Shown piece after piece: positions 8,033 to 20,512 of a stretch of 64,000 nt of DNA (positions are counted from its first letter, which is position 1; each line of letters begins with the position of its first letter). Under the pieces are notes generated by a model. That model made no database searches, was not told where the DNA came from, and was given only the letters and a program-made list of their open reading frames with translations. The translations under genes were made by a program, and so were the position numbers. Origin of the DNA: JACRIM01 sp964605185 (GTDB lineage: Bacteria; Planctomycetota; Phycisphaerae; UBA1845; UTPLA1); the NCBI GenBank assembly GCA_964605185.1, contig CAZSBF010000003.1, forward strand, positions 1 to 64,000. The letters run 5' to 3'.

Positions 8033-8259
8033 GCGTTTCTCTCCAACGATTCGGCGATGCTCAGGCGCTGAATCAGTATCTGTCGGACTTCCTCACTGGT
8101 GGCGTTGGGAAACTGCATTCGAATGCCGTCTTTCATGATCGCACAAACGCGGTCAAAGAGACGAGGGCCGTCCAGCAGTTTTTCCTCCGGTGAGGCAGCG
8201 CGGGCGCGTTTGATGCGCTCGCGATATATGTCGTCCAACAGTTCTGGCGTGGGTTCCAT
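8029..8259 (-). CDS. Small helical partner of the nucleotidyltransferase
   Basis: 76 residues from the ATG at 8259. Predicted all-helical and charged (ELLDDIYRERIKRARAASPEEKLLDG...), no recognised DNA-binding motif. It is followed by the nucleotidyltransferase with a 4-base GTGA overlap, the arrangement expected for a two-gene module such as toxin and antitoxin; which would be which is unknown. A TATAAT hexamer (67-72 in 8267-8272) lies only seven bases before this ATG and no Shine-Dalgarno exists, so a leaderless transcript is likely. Confidence 0.7.
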   Translation of the reverse strand: MEPTPELLDDIYRERIKRARAASPEEKLLDGPRLFDRVCAIMKDGIRMQFPNATSEEVRQILIQRLSIAESLERNA

Positions 8260-8266
8260 GAGGCCC

Positions 8267-8272
8267 ATTATA
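8267..8272 (-). promoter_or_regulatory. Perfect -10 hexamer, probable leaderless promoter
   Basis: TATAAT on the minus strand ends seven bases before the ATG at 8259. The -35 region is poor (GTTTCC at 16 bases). Transcription would start at or very near the A of the start codon. Confidence 0.55.
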
Positions 8273-8279
8273 CACGAGC

Positions 8280-9941
<1,662 letters not shown>

Positions 9942-9946
9942 GGTTA

Positions 9947-10462
9947 TTACCTCTTGCCTACCATATCGCGAGCATGGACTTGCTCTTCGAATTGTGGAAT
10001 TGCTGCCTCAAATGCGCGAAGCGCGGTCGTGTATGAAGTCTGCCCCGAGCGATCAAGCCTCAGTGTTTTTCTTATCCGTTGTGTTCCCGATCTCGTTCGG
10101 AACATTACGTCAATCTCAATTTGGGCTGCACCGGAACTTGGAGGATCCAGTTCTAGCTCAAATCGCTCGTCTTTGGCCCAAAAAATCTGAGTGCTTCGCA
10201 ATCGCAACTCGCGTCCAGTGTCGTCTCGACAACCGACCAACTTGATTCCGTAATCTGAGTATGCAAGAAGACTCAGGCAGCCTTGTACTGATAGTGAATC
10301 ACCAAGTACTTGCGCCGATTCCACCTTGTGAATTGCAACGTGTCCATCATGGCCAGAATGCCATCGTGGTGCACAGCCCGATGCGGCGAAAGCGGTGCAA
10401 AGGAAATTGAACGTAATAAGAAAGAGCGCCGGAGCGTGTCTGTTGAATTGAAGTCTCGACAT
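9947..10462 (-). CDS. Unknown lipoprotein under TPP riboswitch control
   Basis: 171 residues. N-terminal signal peptide (APALFLITFNFLCTAFAASGC) with a lipobox Cys; the mature part is a mixed beta-type domain with DSLSVQGCLSLLAYSDYGIKL and a second Cys pair but no recognised family. The ATG at 10462 is six bases from the 3' end of the TPP aptamer; an in-frame GTG at 10483 lies inside the aptamer and is rejected. The stop is five bases before thiC, making translational coupling likely. By position it should be connected with thiamine or its pyrimidine precursor (for example uptake, sensing or envelope binding), which is inference only. Confidence 0.75.
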   Translation of the reverse strand: MSRLQFNRHAPALFLITFNFLCTAFAASGCAPRWHSGHDGHVAIHKVESAQVLGDSLSVQGCLSLLAYSDYGIKLVGCRDDTGRELRLRSTQIFWAKDERFELELDPPSSGAAQIEIDVMFRTRSGTQRIRKTLRLDRSGQTSYTTALRAFEAAIPQFEEQVHARDMVGKR

Positions 10463-10467
10463 GCCCG

Positions 10468-10665
10468 TCGCTTCCCTACGCACCTTGCCGCGAGTCAGGA
10501 AACCGCTCCCTCGTGGTCGCGGTTCTACCCAGCGTCTTGGTGATCAGGTTCTAAGGGTTTCGGCTCGGTGGCCGATTCTCAGCCCGTTTGTGGCACCGGT
10601 TTGAAACCGGTTGGCACTCACCCTCACAGGTTGGAAACCTGTGCCACAGCGGGCACCCCTAGCGA
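10468..10665 (-). promoter_or_regulatory. TPP riboswitch (THI element) with enlarged P3 and P5 arms
   Basis: On the minus strand the conserved pieces occur in order: P1 TCGCT (10661-10665) pairing with AGCGA (10468-10472); GGGGTGCCCG after P1; CTGAGA (10577-10582) preceded by CGGG, closing P3; ACCCTTAGAACCTGATC (10542-10558); and GCGTAGGGAAG ending at about 10471. P5 is closed by CACC/GGTG but carries ~54 bases where most aptamers have a short loop, including an ACCGC/GCGGT hairpin. P3 is extended by an inserted palindromic repeat. The ribosome-binding purines (AGGGAAG) of the next gene lie inside the aptamer, so ligand binding would directly mask translation initiation. Confidence 0.93.
10589..10648. 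repeat. Palindromic interspersed element inside the riboswitch P3 arm
   Basis: The outer repeat TGTGGCA / TGCCACA encloses two hairpins, ACCGGTTTGAAACCGGT (10595-10611) and CACAGGTT/AACCTGTG (10625-10643). The block looks like a pair of REP-type palindromes of the kind scattered in planctomycete genomes. Folded, it forms a three-way junction capping the P3 helix. Confidence 0.75.
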
Positions 10666-10674
10666 ACAGGGGAA

Positions 10675-10703
10675 ATGGTAGCCGTGCGCGGGGATGCGGG
10701 CAA
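10675..10703 (-). promoter_or_regulatory. Promoter of the TPP-controlled lipoprotein-thiC operon
   Basis: On the minus strand TTGCCC (10698-10703) and TACCAT (10675-10680) are separated by 17 bases. Transcription would start around 10668, just before the first P1 base of the aptamer at 10665, which agrees well with the riboswitch boundary. Confidence 0.65.
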
Positions 10704-10717
10704 CGGACGATGCGGCG

Positions 10718-12040
10718 TCAGAACGGCTCCATCGGCGATTCAGAATCCTCCGACTCGTAGCGAGCCTGATCGGGCGGAACCCAGGCCGGGGCGGTGCGCC
10801 AATCGTCGCTGTCGTCGCGATCCCAGTTCGTCGGGTCGTCGAGGTCCGGCACGTTGGAGAATGCAATTCGCGTCGGGGCGCTGTCGAGGTATTCGTGCAT
10901 GGTGCCGATGTGGACTGCGTCGCGGCCGAAGCGCGTGTTGATGCGGTCCATCATGGTGGAGAGGCCGACGCGCCGTTGCTGATCGTGGAAGAGCGGGGCT
11001 GTGGCGTTTGCCTCGGCGGTTAGATCGCTGAGCACGAGTCCCACTTTGAACGGCGTGCGGAACGCACCGCGCTTGCCCCACATATCGCCAAATGAATCGA
11101 GCAGCGAACTCGTGTCGCGGACGTCGCAGAGCTTTCGCCAGTCGTGCCACGATCCGCCGCTGCGAAACGAGACATAGGCATCCAACCGCCCGGCGCAGTA
11201 GCCCAACCGGCGCATCCTCGCGGCCGCCTTGCAGAGCAGCCGCACGAGCACGCCCTGTGCCCCGGCGGCGTTGCGGAGCCTTGGCGGCAGGACGTGCGAG
11301 TGGCCGACGGTGCGGCGCTGCGTTGGGAGGTCGGGGGAATCGTGGCCGGTCAGGGCGCGATGGAATCGGTTGCCGACCACGCCGCCCCAAATGCCCTCGA
11401 GTTCGTCGGTGCCGAGCGCACAGAGCTGCTGGACGGTCGTGATGCCCCGGCTTTCAAAGCGGCGGTACATCCGCGGACCGATGCCCGGGAAGTCGGTGAG
11501 CGACAGCGGGAACAGTTTGTGAGGCAGGTCCTGAGCGTCGAGCACGGTCAGGCCGTCGGGCTTCTTCATGTCGCTGGCGACCTTGGCAAGGAAAGTGTTG
11601 GGGGCGATTCCGACCGAGCACTTGAGATGCTGACCCACGCGACTGCGAACAGCCTCCTTGATGGCCAGGCCCTTGCGGGTCGCAGCATTGGCCGTGTGAT
11701 CGGTGCTGGAGAGGCGGCAGGACATCTCGTCGATGGAATGCACGCGCTGGATGGGCATACAAGACTCAACGGCCCCGAGGATTTGGTGGTGCACGTGGAC
11801 GTACAGTTCGTGCCGGGCTTCGACGAAGACGATTCCCGGGCACATCCGGCGGGCATCACCAACGAGGGTGCCGGTCTTGACGCCTTTTGCGCGGGCTTCG
11901 TAGCTCGCGGCGATGCAGCAGGTCGTGTCGGCCAGCATCGGGACCACGCCGATGGGCCGGCCGCGCAGGGAGGGCTGGTATTGCTGTTCGACGGAGGCGA
12001 AGAACGCGTTCATGTCGACGAAGAGGACGTTGAGGGGCAT
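10718..12040 (-). CDS. Y-family translesion DNA polymerase (DinB/ImpB-like)
   Basis: 440 residues. The palm motifs are intact: VDMNAFFASVE with Asp9 and SIDEMSC with Asp104-Glu105, which bind the two catalytic metals. The fingers, the helix-hairpin-helix (DFPGIGPRMYRRFESRGI) and a little-finger-like domain follow. The C-terminal ~60 residues are Asp-rich and I see no clear beta-clamp-binding motif. It would copy damaged DNA with low fidelity. The gene has its own promoter at 12076-12103 and a 35-base leader; no LexA-type site was recognised. Confidence 0.9.
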   Translation of the reverse strand: MPLNVLFVDMNAFFASVEQQYQPSLRGRPIGVVPMLADTTCCIAASYEARAKGVKTGTLVGDARRMCPGIVFVEARHELYVHVHHQILGAVESCMPIQRVHSIDEMSCRLSSTDHTANAATRKGLAIKEAVRSRVGQHLKCSVGIAPNTFLAKVASDMKKPDGLTVLDAQDLPHKLFPLSLTDFPGIGPRMYRRFESRGITTVQQLCALGTDELEGIWGGVVGNRFHRALTGHDSPDLPTQRRTVGHSHVLPPRLRNAAGAQGVLVRLLCKAAARMRRLGYCAGRLDAYVSFRSGGSWHDWRKLCDVRDTSSLLDSFGDMWGKRGAFRTPFKVGLVLSDLTAEANATAPLFHDQQRRVGLSTMMDRINTRFGRDAVHIGTMHEYLDSAPTRIAFSNVPDLDDPTNWDRDDSDDWRTAPAWVPPDQARYESEDSESPMEPF

Positions 12041-12075
12041 GGGCGTTCCCGTTGCGTTGAGTCCGTGCCCCTAAC

Positions 12076-12103
12076 ATTATACAAACCTTGGGAGTCGTCG
12101 CAA
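12076..12103 (-). promoter_or_regulatory. Sigma-70 type promoter of the Y-family polymerase
   Basis: On the minus strand TTGCGA (12098-12103), a 16-base spacer and a perfect TATAAT (12076-12081). The start codon follows 35 bases downstream of the -10 hexamer. Confidence 0.7.
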
Positions 12104-12176
12104 CCGGACGCATCACTCTAAGGCGGGTGGGTAATTCTTTGAGGAAAAGCAGCGGCTACCGGGGTGGGCGACTTGC

Positions 12177-12182
12177 TACAAT
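12177..12182 (+). promoter_or_regulatory. Extended -10 element directly before uvrB
   Basis: TGCTACAAT contains a TACAAT hexamer with a TGn extension, ending six bases before the GTG start of uvrB. There is no Shine-Dalgarno, so the mRNA is probably leaderless. Confidence 0.5.
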
Positions 12183-12188
12183 GGGTGC

Positions 12189-14180
12189 GTGAACACGTAT
12201 GAAATCGTTTCCGAGTTCAAGCCTGCGGGGGATCAGCCCGCGGCCATTGCGACGCTCGTCGAGGGGTTCCGCTCCGGGCGCAGGGATTTCCAGACGCTTC
12301 TGGGTGTGACCGGTTCGGGCAAGACCTTTACGATGGCGCATGTTATCGCGGCGCTTAATCGGCCGACGCTGGTGGTGAGCCATAATAAGACACTCGCAGC
12401 GCAGCTCTATGAGGAGTTTCGCGAGATCTTCCCGCGCAACGCCGTTGAGTATTTCGTCAGCTATTACGACTACTACCAGCCCGAGGCCTACATCCCCGCG
12501 CGGGATATCTACATCGAAAAGGATTCCTCGCGAAACGACGACCTCGACCGGCTGCGGCTTTCGGCGACGAGCGCGGTGGTTTCGCGTCGCGACACGATCG
12601 TGGTGGCCAGTGTGTCGTGCATCTTCGGCCTCGGGTCGCCGGATGAGTACAAAGCGAGCGTCATCAATCTTCAGAAGGGGCAGACGATTCCGCGCGATGA
12701 GCTGCTGCGGAAGTTTGTCGACCTGCAATACAGCCGGAATGATTTTGATCTGAAGCGGGCGACGTTTCGCGTGCGTGGGGATGTGATCGAGCTGCATCCT
12801 GCCTACGAAGAGACGGCGTATCGCATCGAGCTTTTCGGGGATGAGATCGACAAGTTGGCGGTGATCAATCCACTCACCGGTCAGACGTTGGAGACACTTG
12901 GCCAACTCTATGTCTATCCGGCGGTGCATTACGTGATGCCGCAAGAGCGGATTGAGGCAGCGGTAGGAAATATCCGGGCAGAGTTGGAGGAGCGGCTTGA
13001 TTATTTTCGGCGGCAAGGGAAATTGCTTGAGGCACAGCGGCTTGCGGCGCGGACCAAGTATGACATTGAGATGATGCTGGAAGTCGGTTACTGCTCGGGA
13101 ATCGAGAATTATTCGCGGCATCTGGTCGGCGGCGAGCCGGGGATGAAGCCTTACACGCTTGTTGATTACTTTCCGAAGGAATTCCTGCTCATCGTGGATG
13201 AATCGCACGTCACGATTCCGCAGGTTGGTGCCATGTACAACGGCGATAGGGCGAGAAAGGAAGTGTTAGTGGAGCATGGCTTCCGACTGCCCAGCGCATT
13301 GGACAATCGGCCGATGAAGTTCGAGGAGTTCGAAGGCATGTGGGATGACGTGCTCTTCGTCTCCGCCACACCGGGGCCATATGAGCTGCGCAAGTCGGCG
13401 GGCGAAGTTGTCGAGCAGGTGATTCGACCGACGGGGTTGCTCGATCCGATCATTACGATCAAACCGGCGCGCGGGCAGGTACCCGATCTTTTGCACCACA
13501 TCCAAGTTCGCACCGCTGCAGGGCAACGGACCTTGGTCACGACACTGACCAAGCGGCTTGCCGAAGACCTGGCCGGGTACCTCCAGCAGTCGGGCATCAA
13601 AGGGGCCTATCTGCACAGCGAGATCGATACCATCGAGCGCGTGCAGATTCTTCGCGAATTGCGCGAGGGCAAGTATGACTGCCTCATCGGAGTCAATCTG
13701 TTACGCGAGGGGTTGGATATGCCCGAGGTGTCGCTTGTCGCCATTCTCGACGCCGACAAGGAGGGCTTCCTTCGCAGCGCGACGAGTCTGATTCAGACCA
13801 TCGGCCGATGCGCGCGGAATGTTGATGCCGAGGTGTTTATGTATGCCGACAAGGTGACGCCGTCGATGCAGCAGGCGATTGACGAGACGGCCCGTCGGCG
13901 AACGCTGCAAGAGGCGTACAACACACAGCACGGCATCACCCCGGAGACGATTCGCAAGGCGATTCGCAAGGGTCTGGAGGATATGGTCGCATCGCGCAAG
14001 ACGGCCCGTGAGGCGATCAAGGCGAGCGAGGAGGATTTCGACCTTACCGAGTCCATCGCGGATTTGGAGAAGGAAATGCTGGAGGCGGCGGAGGCGCTGG
14101 AATTCGAAAAGGCGGCGGCGCTTCGCGATCGGATCAAGAAGCTGAAGGAAGCGCCGACGTTGTTTTCGGTGAAGGAGTGA
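12189..14180 (+). CDS. uvrB: UvrABC system protein B
   Basis: 663 residues, normal length. UvrB is the damage-verifying helicase-like subunit of nucleotide excision repair, loading onto DNA with UvrA and recruiting UvrC. Visible are Walker A GVTGSGKT (39-46), the beta-hairpin region SYYDYYQPEAYIP, VDESHVTIPQ, the helicase motifs SATPGPYE and LREGLDMPEVSLV, QTIGRCARN, and a C-terminal UVR motif (LEKEMLEAAEALEFEKAAALRDRI) that contacts UvrC. The start is GTG, with no ribosome-binding site but an extended -10 hexamer six bases upstream. Confidence 0.97.
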   Translation: MNTYEIVSEFKPAGDQPAAIATLVEGFRSGRRDFQTLLGVTGSGKTFTMAHVIAALNRPTLVVSHNKTLAAQLYEEFREIFPRNAVEYFVSYYDYYQPEAYIPARDIYIEKDSSRNDDLDRLRLSATSAVVSRRDTIVVASVSCIFGLGSPDEYKASVINLQKGQTIPRDELLRKFVDLQYSRNDFDLKRATFRVRGDVIELHPAYEETAYRIELFGDEIDKLAVINPLTGQTLETLGQLYVYPAVHYVMPQERIEAAVGNIRAELEERLDYFRRQGKLLEAQRLAARTKYDIEMMLEVGYCSGIENYSRHLVGGEPGMKPYTLVDYFPKEFLLIVDESHVTIPQVGAMYNGDRARKEVLVEHGFRLPSALDNRPMKFEEFEGMWDDVLFVSATPGPYELRKSAGEVVEQVIRPTGLLDPIITIKPARGQVPDLLHHIQVRTAAGQRTLVTTLTKRLAEDLAGYLQQSGIKGAYLHSEIDTIERVQILRELREGKYDCLIGVNLLREGLDMPEVSLVAILDADKEGFLRSATSLIQTIGRCARNVDAEVFMYADKVTPSMQQAIDETARRRTLQEAYNTQHGITPETIRKAIRKGLEDMVASRKTAREAIKASEEDFDLTESIADLEKEMLEAAEALEFEKAAALRDRIKKLKEAPTLFSVKE

Positions 14181-14345
14181 GGCGGGGGAGCCATCGATCT
14201 CACAGTTCAACGGCGCCCGAGGCGATTATCTGCGACTGACCCATCCCATGAACTTTCACGACTATCGGTCGTAGATTATCTGACGCCTATGTGGCGCGTC
14301 ATGCTTCGTGATTGTTTGCAACTTCACTTTGTAAGGAATTAGTGC

Positions 14346-15317
14346 ATGAAGATTCGAACGCTCGGTCGTACAGGAATATCCGTTTCCGACGTTGGCGCCG
14401 GGCTGTGGGGAATGGGAGGCTGGACTGGATCGGACGATGCCCAATCCCGGCGATCGCTTCAACTCGCCCGTGATTTGGGGTGCACGTTTTTCGATTCTGC
14501 GTGGGCCTATGGGAAAGGGCATTCTGACGCGCTTCTGGGAGAACTCCTCGCGAACAATAAGGGAAAGGGGCTCGTCGTTGCGGGGAAGATTCCGCCCAAG
14601 AATATGAAGTGGCCCTCGTCTCCAACCGACAGCATCGACGACGTCTTCCCGGTGGACCATGTCATCGACTATGCAGAGCGCGCTCGCGATGCGATGGGTG
14701 TCGAAGCCGTCGATGTTATGCAGTATCACGTGTGGGATGATTCCTGGACTGACAGCCCTACGTTTGAGCGCGCCGTCAGTGAGCTGAAACGGCGAGGATT
14801 GATGCGGGCGTTCGGTCTTAGCCTGAACCGATGGGAGCCGTGGAACGGACTTCGTGCCATTCAGACCGGGCTGGTGGATTGTGTTCAGGTGATCTACAAC
14901 ATTTTTGACCAGGCACCCGAGGACCAACTGTTCCCGCTCTGCAAAGAGAAAAACGTAGGCGTCATTGCCCGCGTGCCGCTCGACGAGGGAAGTCTCGGCG
15001 GAAAACTCACGCGCTCCACGACCTTTCCGGCTGATGACTGGCGCGCCAGCTATTTCGGGCCTGAGAATCTTCGGGAGACGGTTCGTCGCGTGGAGGCTAT
15101 TCGTGCCGTATTGCCGCCCGGTCTTTCTCTCCCGCAGGCGGCGTTGCGGTTCGTGCTTTCCAATCCAATCGTGAGCACGGTTATTGTCGGGATGCGCGCC
15201 GAGTCACACGTGCATGAAAACATTGCAACGAGTGACCAAGGTCCGCTCGATCCGGGGCTCCTAAAGCTGTTCAAGCGACATCGCTGGGATCGAAAGACCG
15301 CGCCGTGGGCGAGCTAA
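14346..15317 (+). CDS. Aldo/keto reductase
   Basis: 323 residues. The family catalytic tetrad is readable as Asp50, Tyr55, Lys81 and His128, within DSAWAYGKGHSD, AGKIPP and MQYHVWDD, on a TIM barrel that uses NADPH to reduce carbonyls. The C-terminal SNPIVSTVIVGMR is the usual cofactor-binding segment. TAAGGAATTAGTGC before the ATG gives a ribosome-binding site. The substrate is unknown and the gene stands alone between uvrB and a convergent hydrolase gene. Confidence 0.9.
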   Translation: MKIRTLGRTGISVSDVGAGLWGMGGWTGSDDAQSRRSLQLARDLGCTFFDSAWAYGKGHSDALLGELLANNKGKGLVVAGKIPPKNMKWPSSPTDSIDDVFPVDHVIDYAERARDAMGVEAVDVMQYHVWDDSWTDSPTFERAVSELKRRGLMRAFGLSLNRWEPWNGLRAIQTGLVDCVQVIYNIFDQAPEDQLFPLCKEKNVGVIARVPLDEGSLGGKLTRSTTFPADDWRASYFGPENLRETVRRVEAIRAVLPPGLSLPQAALRFVLSNPIVSTVIVGMRAESHVHENIATSDQGPLDPGLLKLFKRHRWDRKTAPWAS

Positions 15318-15330
15318 CGGCGGTTCTTTG

Positions 15331-16758
15331 TCACTTCGTTGCGATCGTGGCACTGCCGTTGAGTGGAAATGTGTCCCCCGGCGACGGCGTTTCCACTCGT
15401 GGAAATCCGTCGTTGCGAAGCGTGTCGCGGAGGGTGTCCATCTGGTCCGGTTCGCCGTGGACGAGGAAGATGCCCTTGCAGCGGCCGGCGAGGGGCTTGG
15501 TGAGTTTCTCCAGATCGTCGCGGTCGGCGTGGCCGGAGAAGCCGTTGAGGGCGACGACCTTGGCGCGGAGCTTGAGTTGTTTGCCGAAGATCTGAACGTG
15601 CGGCTGCTTTTCCACGATGCGGCGGCCGAGCGTGTGCGCTGCCTGAAAGCCGACGATGAGGATGGTGTTCTTGGGGCTTTCGATGTTGTTGGCAAGGTGA
15701 TGGACGATGCGGCCGGTTTCACACATGCCGCTGGCCGAGATGATGATGCATGAGGATCGTCGCGTGTTGAGGCGCTTGCTTTCTTCGGCATCGCGAATGT
15801 AGGTGCAGCATTGGGCCCCGAGGATGTCGCCGGTCTGACGCATGAAGCTGCGGGCCTCGGCATCGAAGAGGTCGGGGTGCAGGCGGAAGACTTCGGTGGC
15901 GTTCACGGCGAGGGGGCTGTCCACGAAGACGGGAATCTTCGGGATGCGCCCTTCCACCTGAAGTTGATGGAGGACGTACACGACGGTTTGCGTTCGCCCG
16001 ACACTGAATGCGGGGATGATGACTTTTCCTTTTCGTGCGACGGTATCGTTTACGACCGTAGCCAGCGCTTCTTTGAGATCGCTCGTCGGCGGGTGACGTC
16101 GCGCGCCGTAGGTGGATTCGAGAATGAGATAATCGCAGGGCGGAAACAAGTGTGGGTCCTGCAGGATTGGGAGCTTGAATCGCCCCACGTCGCCGGAGAA
16201 GACCAGAATGATCGGTGCTGACCCATCGGGAGGCGTGTAGGTCAGTTCCACCATGCACGCGCCCAGCATGTGCCCTGTCGTGAGGAAGCGCGCGGCGACG
16301 CGTTTGGTAACCCAGAATTTTCGTTCTTGCGATGCCGTCTGAAAAAGCCGGAGTGCGTTGGCCGCATCTTCAGCGTCATAAAGCGGATCGACGGGCGGCT
16401 GCCCGTTGCGGACCAGCTTACGGTTGATGTAGCGGGCGTCTTCCTGCTGGATATGGGCTGAGTCGGCCATGAGCAGGGCGGCGAGGTCGCGCGTCGCGGC
16501 GGTGGAGTGGATCGTTCCTGAAAAGCCGTTTTTCACGAGTAAGGGGATGCGCCCGCAGTGGTCCACATGGGCGTGCGACAGTACGACTGCGTGGAGCAAC
16601 TTAGGGTCGATGGGAAATCGACGGTTCTTTTCGGCGGCATCCGAACGTTTGCCCTGGAAGAGTCCGCAGTCGAGGGCGATGAGTTTTCCATCGGCTTCGA
16701 CGAGGTGCATTGAGCCGGTGACTTCCCGGGCCGCTCCGTGAAAGGTAAGCCTCATCAT
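15331..16758 (-). CDS. Beta-CASP metallo-beta-lactamase hydrolase (RNA-processing type)
   Basis: 475 residues. The metallo-beta-lactamase motif SHAHVDHCGRIP provides His62, His64, Asp66 and His67; TTGHMLGACMVEL and FSGDVG supply further ligands. The beta-CASP insertion is marked by FVDSPLAVNATEVF and IISASGMCETGRIVHHL, and FSGHADRDDLEKL with LVHGEPDQM gives the C-terminal His. This is the arrangement of the YtgD/CPSF73-like RNA endonuclease group. A role in RNA maturation or decay is expected, not proved. Confidence 0.9.
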   Translation of the reverse strand: MMRLTFHGAAREVTGSMHLVEADGKLIALDCGLFQGKRSDAAEKNRRFPIDPKLLHAVVLSHAHVDHCGRIPLLVKNGFSGTIHSTAATRDLAALLMADSAHIQQEDARYINRKLVRNGQPPVDPLYDAEDAANALRLFQTASQERKFWVTKRVAARFLTTGHMLGACMVELTYTPPDGSAPIILVFSGDVGRFKLPILQDPHLFPPCDYLILESTYGARRHPPTSDLKEALATVVNDTVARKGKVIIPAFSVGRTQTVVYVLHQLQVEGRIPKIPVFVDSPLAVNATEVFRLHPDLFDAEARSFMRQTGDILGAQCCTYIRDAEESKRLNTRRSSCIIISASGMCETGRIVHHLANNIESPKNTILIVGFQAAHTLGRRIVEKQPHVQIFGKQLKLRAKVVALNGFSGHADRDDLEKLTKPLAGRCKGIFLVHGEPDQMDTLRDTLRNDGFPRVETPSPGDTFPLNGSATIATK

Positions 16759-16916
16759 GGGGGCGTGTCATACGGCGTTGGCGTGAACACGGCAAGCGGA
16801 ATCGCGGTTCGTAAAAATGCCGAAGGCCGACCCCCGCCGTGCGTGTCACCCTTCCCCCCGGCGGATGGCACGCGTCGCAACAGGATCGCCCTTCGGCAGC
16901 GAGTCACTTTTTTTCA

Positions 16917-16940
16917 GTCGCGGGCTTCCCCCCGCGATGG
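16917..16940. repeat. GC-rich palindrome (REP-like)
   Basis: TCGCGGG and CCCGCGA flank a short C-rich loop downstream of the coiled-coil gene. On the strand of that gene it is followed by A's rather than T's, so it is not a standard terminator; it resembles the other interspersed palindromes in this window. Confidence 0.4.
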
Positions 16941-16957
16941 GTATCCGGGCCAACGAA

Positions 16958-17221
16958 TCAACTTTCAGGTTCTTCTTCGAGCATTTTCCGAAGATACCCA
17001 TTCTCCCGACGGGTCGCTTCGAGATCGAACAGCAGGTACTTGATGGACAGCCGCAGGTAGTCGAGTGAATCCTGCAGGCTGCTCACCGTGGCTTTCAGTT
17101 TTTCGTGCCGCTGCTTGGATTCGGCGGCAAGTGTTTCAAGCTTGACGCGTTCCTCGGCCGGCAGGGTGTCGATTTCGCACACCAGTTCGGCAAGTTTTCG
17201 CTGGAATGTCGTCTCGTCCAT
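16958..17221 (-). CDS. Small coiled-coil protein of unknown function
   Basis: 87 residues, almost entirely charged alpha-helix with heptad-like spacing (ERVKLETLAAESKQRHEKLK, SLQDSLDYLRLSIKYLLFDLEATRRENGYLRKMLEEE). No membrane segment or signal peptide. AGGGGTAGGAATCGCC precedes the ATG. It probably forms a dimeric coiled coil; the function is unknown. Confidence 0.65.
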   Translation of the reverse strand: MDETTFQRKLAELVCEIDTLPAEERVKLETLAAESKQRHEKLKATVSSLQDSLDYLRLSIKYLLFDLEATRRENGYLRKMLEEEPES

Positions 17222-17599
17222 GGCGATTCCTACCCCTCTTTCTTTGTGGTGCGTTGTTCACCGGCTCAACCGGTGAAGCGGCACCATCACTCTCTCTCGC
17301 TGGTGTAATGAGCAAGCCCGGTGCCACGCCGCGGGGCTGTGAAACGACGGCGGCGACTGCTTGTAAGTTGTTGTGGTGTAGCCAGTTAGACACTCTGGTC
17401 CGAGAATTATGGGTGGTTGTTGCGTTCTGCCTATGCCAGCGTGTTGAGTGGCGGCAACATTGGTGTTGATAGTTTGCACAAATGCGCCGCGGCTTTGTGG
17501 AATGACGACATCGAATTCGTGTCGATTGGCCGGGCCCCGCCGAAAACAATAAACTCGCGGGTTTTCCGCAGGTGATTAGACGCGCGACCGAGGACCATC
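17222..17599. other. Intergenic region before leuS, containing one palindrome
   Basis: About 380 bases between divergent genes. It holds the REP-like palindrome at 17257-17277 and must contain the promoters of the coiled-coil gene and leuS. No tRNA-type T-box leader (specifier loop, AGGGTGGNACCGCG antiterminator) was recognised, and no convincing gene. Confidence 0.5.
17257..17277. repeat. Palindrome TTCACCGG / CCGGTGAA
   Basis: A perfect 8-base inverted repeat with a CTCAA loop, of the same general style (CCGGTT/AACCGG core) as the element inside the TPP riboswitch at 10589-10648. Probably an interspersed palindromic element. Confidence 0.5.
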
Positions 17600-20383
<2,784 letters not shown>

Positions 20384-20475
20384 AGCCTTTTCTTGTAACT
20401 CCTTGATGGATAGCGTCTTAGAGTGTATTTGCCAGTGATACTCTGGAGCCGCGGAAATTCAATTGAAGTTTTCGC

Positions 20476-20503
20476 TTGACAGAGACAGACAGGTCTGTAT
20501 AGT
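20476..20503 (+). promoter_or_regulatory. tetR promoter with operator in the spacer
   Basis: TTGACA (20476-20481), a 16-base spacer and TATAGT (20498-20503) form a near-consensus promoter. The palindrome ACAGAC-AG-GTCTGT (20485-20498) fills the spacer, so bound repressor would block RNA polymerase. The first in-frame ATG follows the -10 hexamer at once and another lies nine bases beyond it. Confidence 0.85.
20485..20498. promoter_or_regulatory. Operator 1 (ACAGAC-N2-GTCTGT)
   Basis: A perfect palindrome with a 2-base centre, repeated at 21125-21142 upstream of the next gene. The repetition beside a TetR gene identifies it as the likely binding site of that regulator. Confidence 0.8.
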
Positions 20504-20512
20504 ATGGGTGTT

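Noticed and set aside
17222..17599. T-box leader before leuS
   Set aside because: Neither the T-box sequence nor a specifier-loop stem was found; T-boxes are also uncommon in this phylum.
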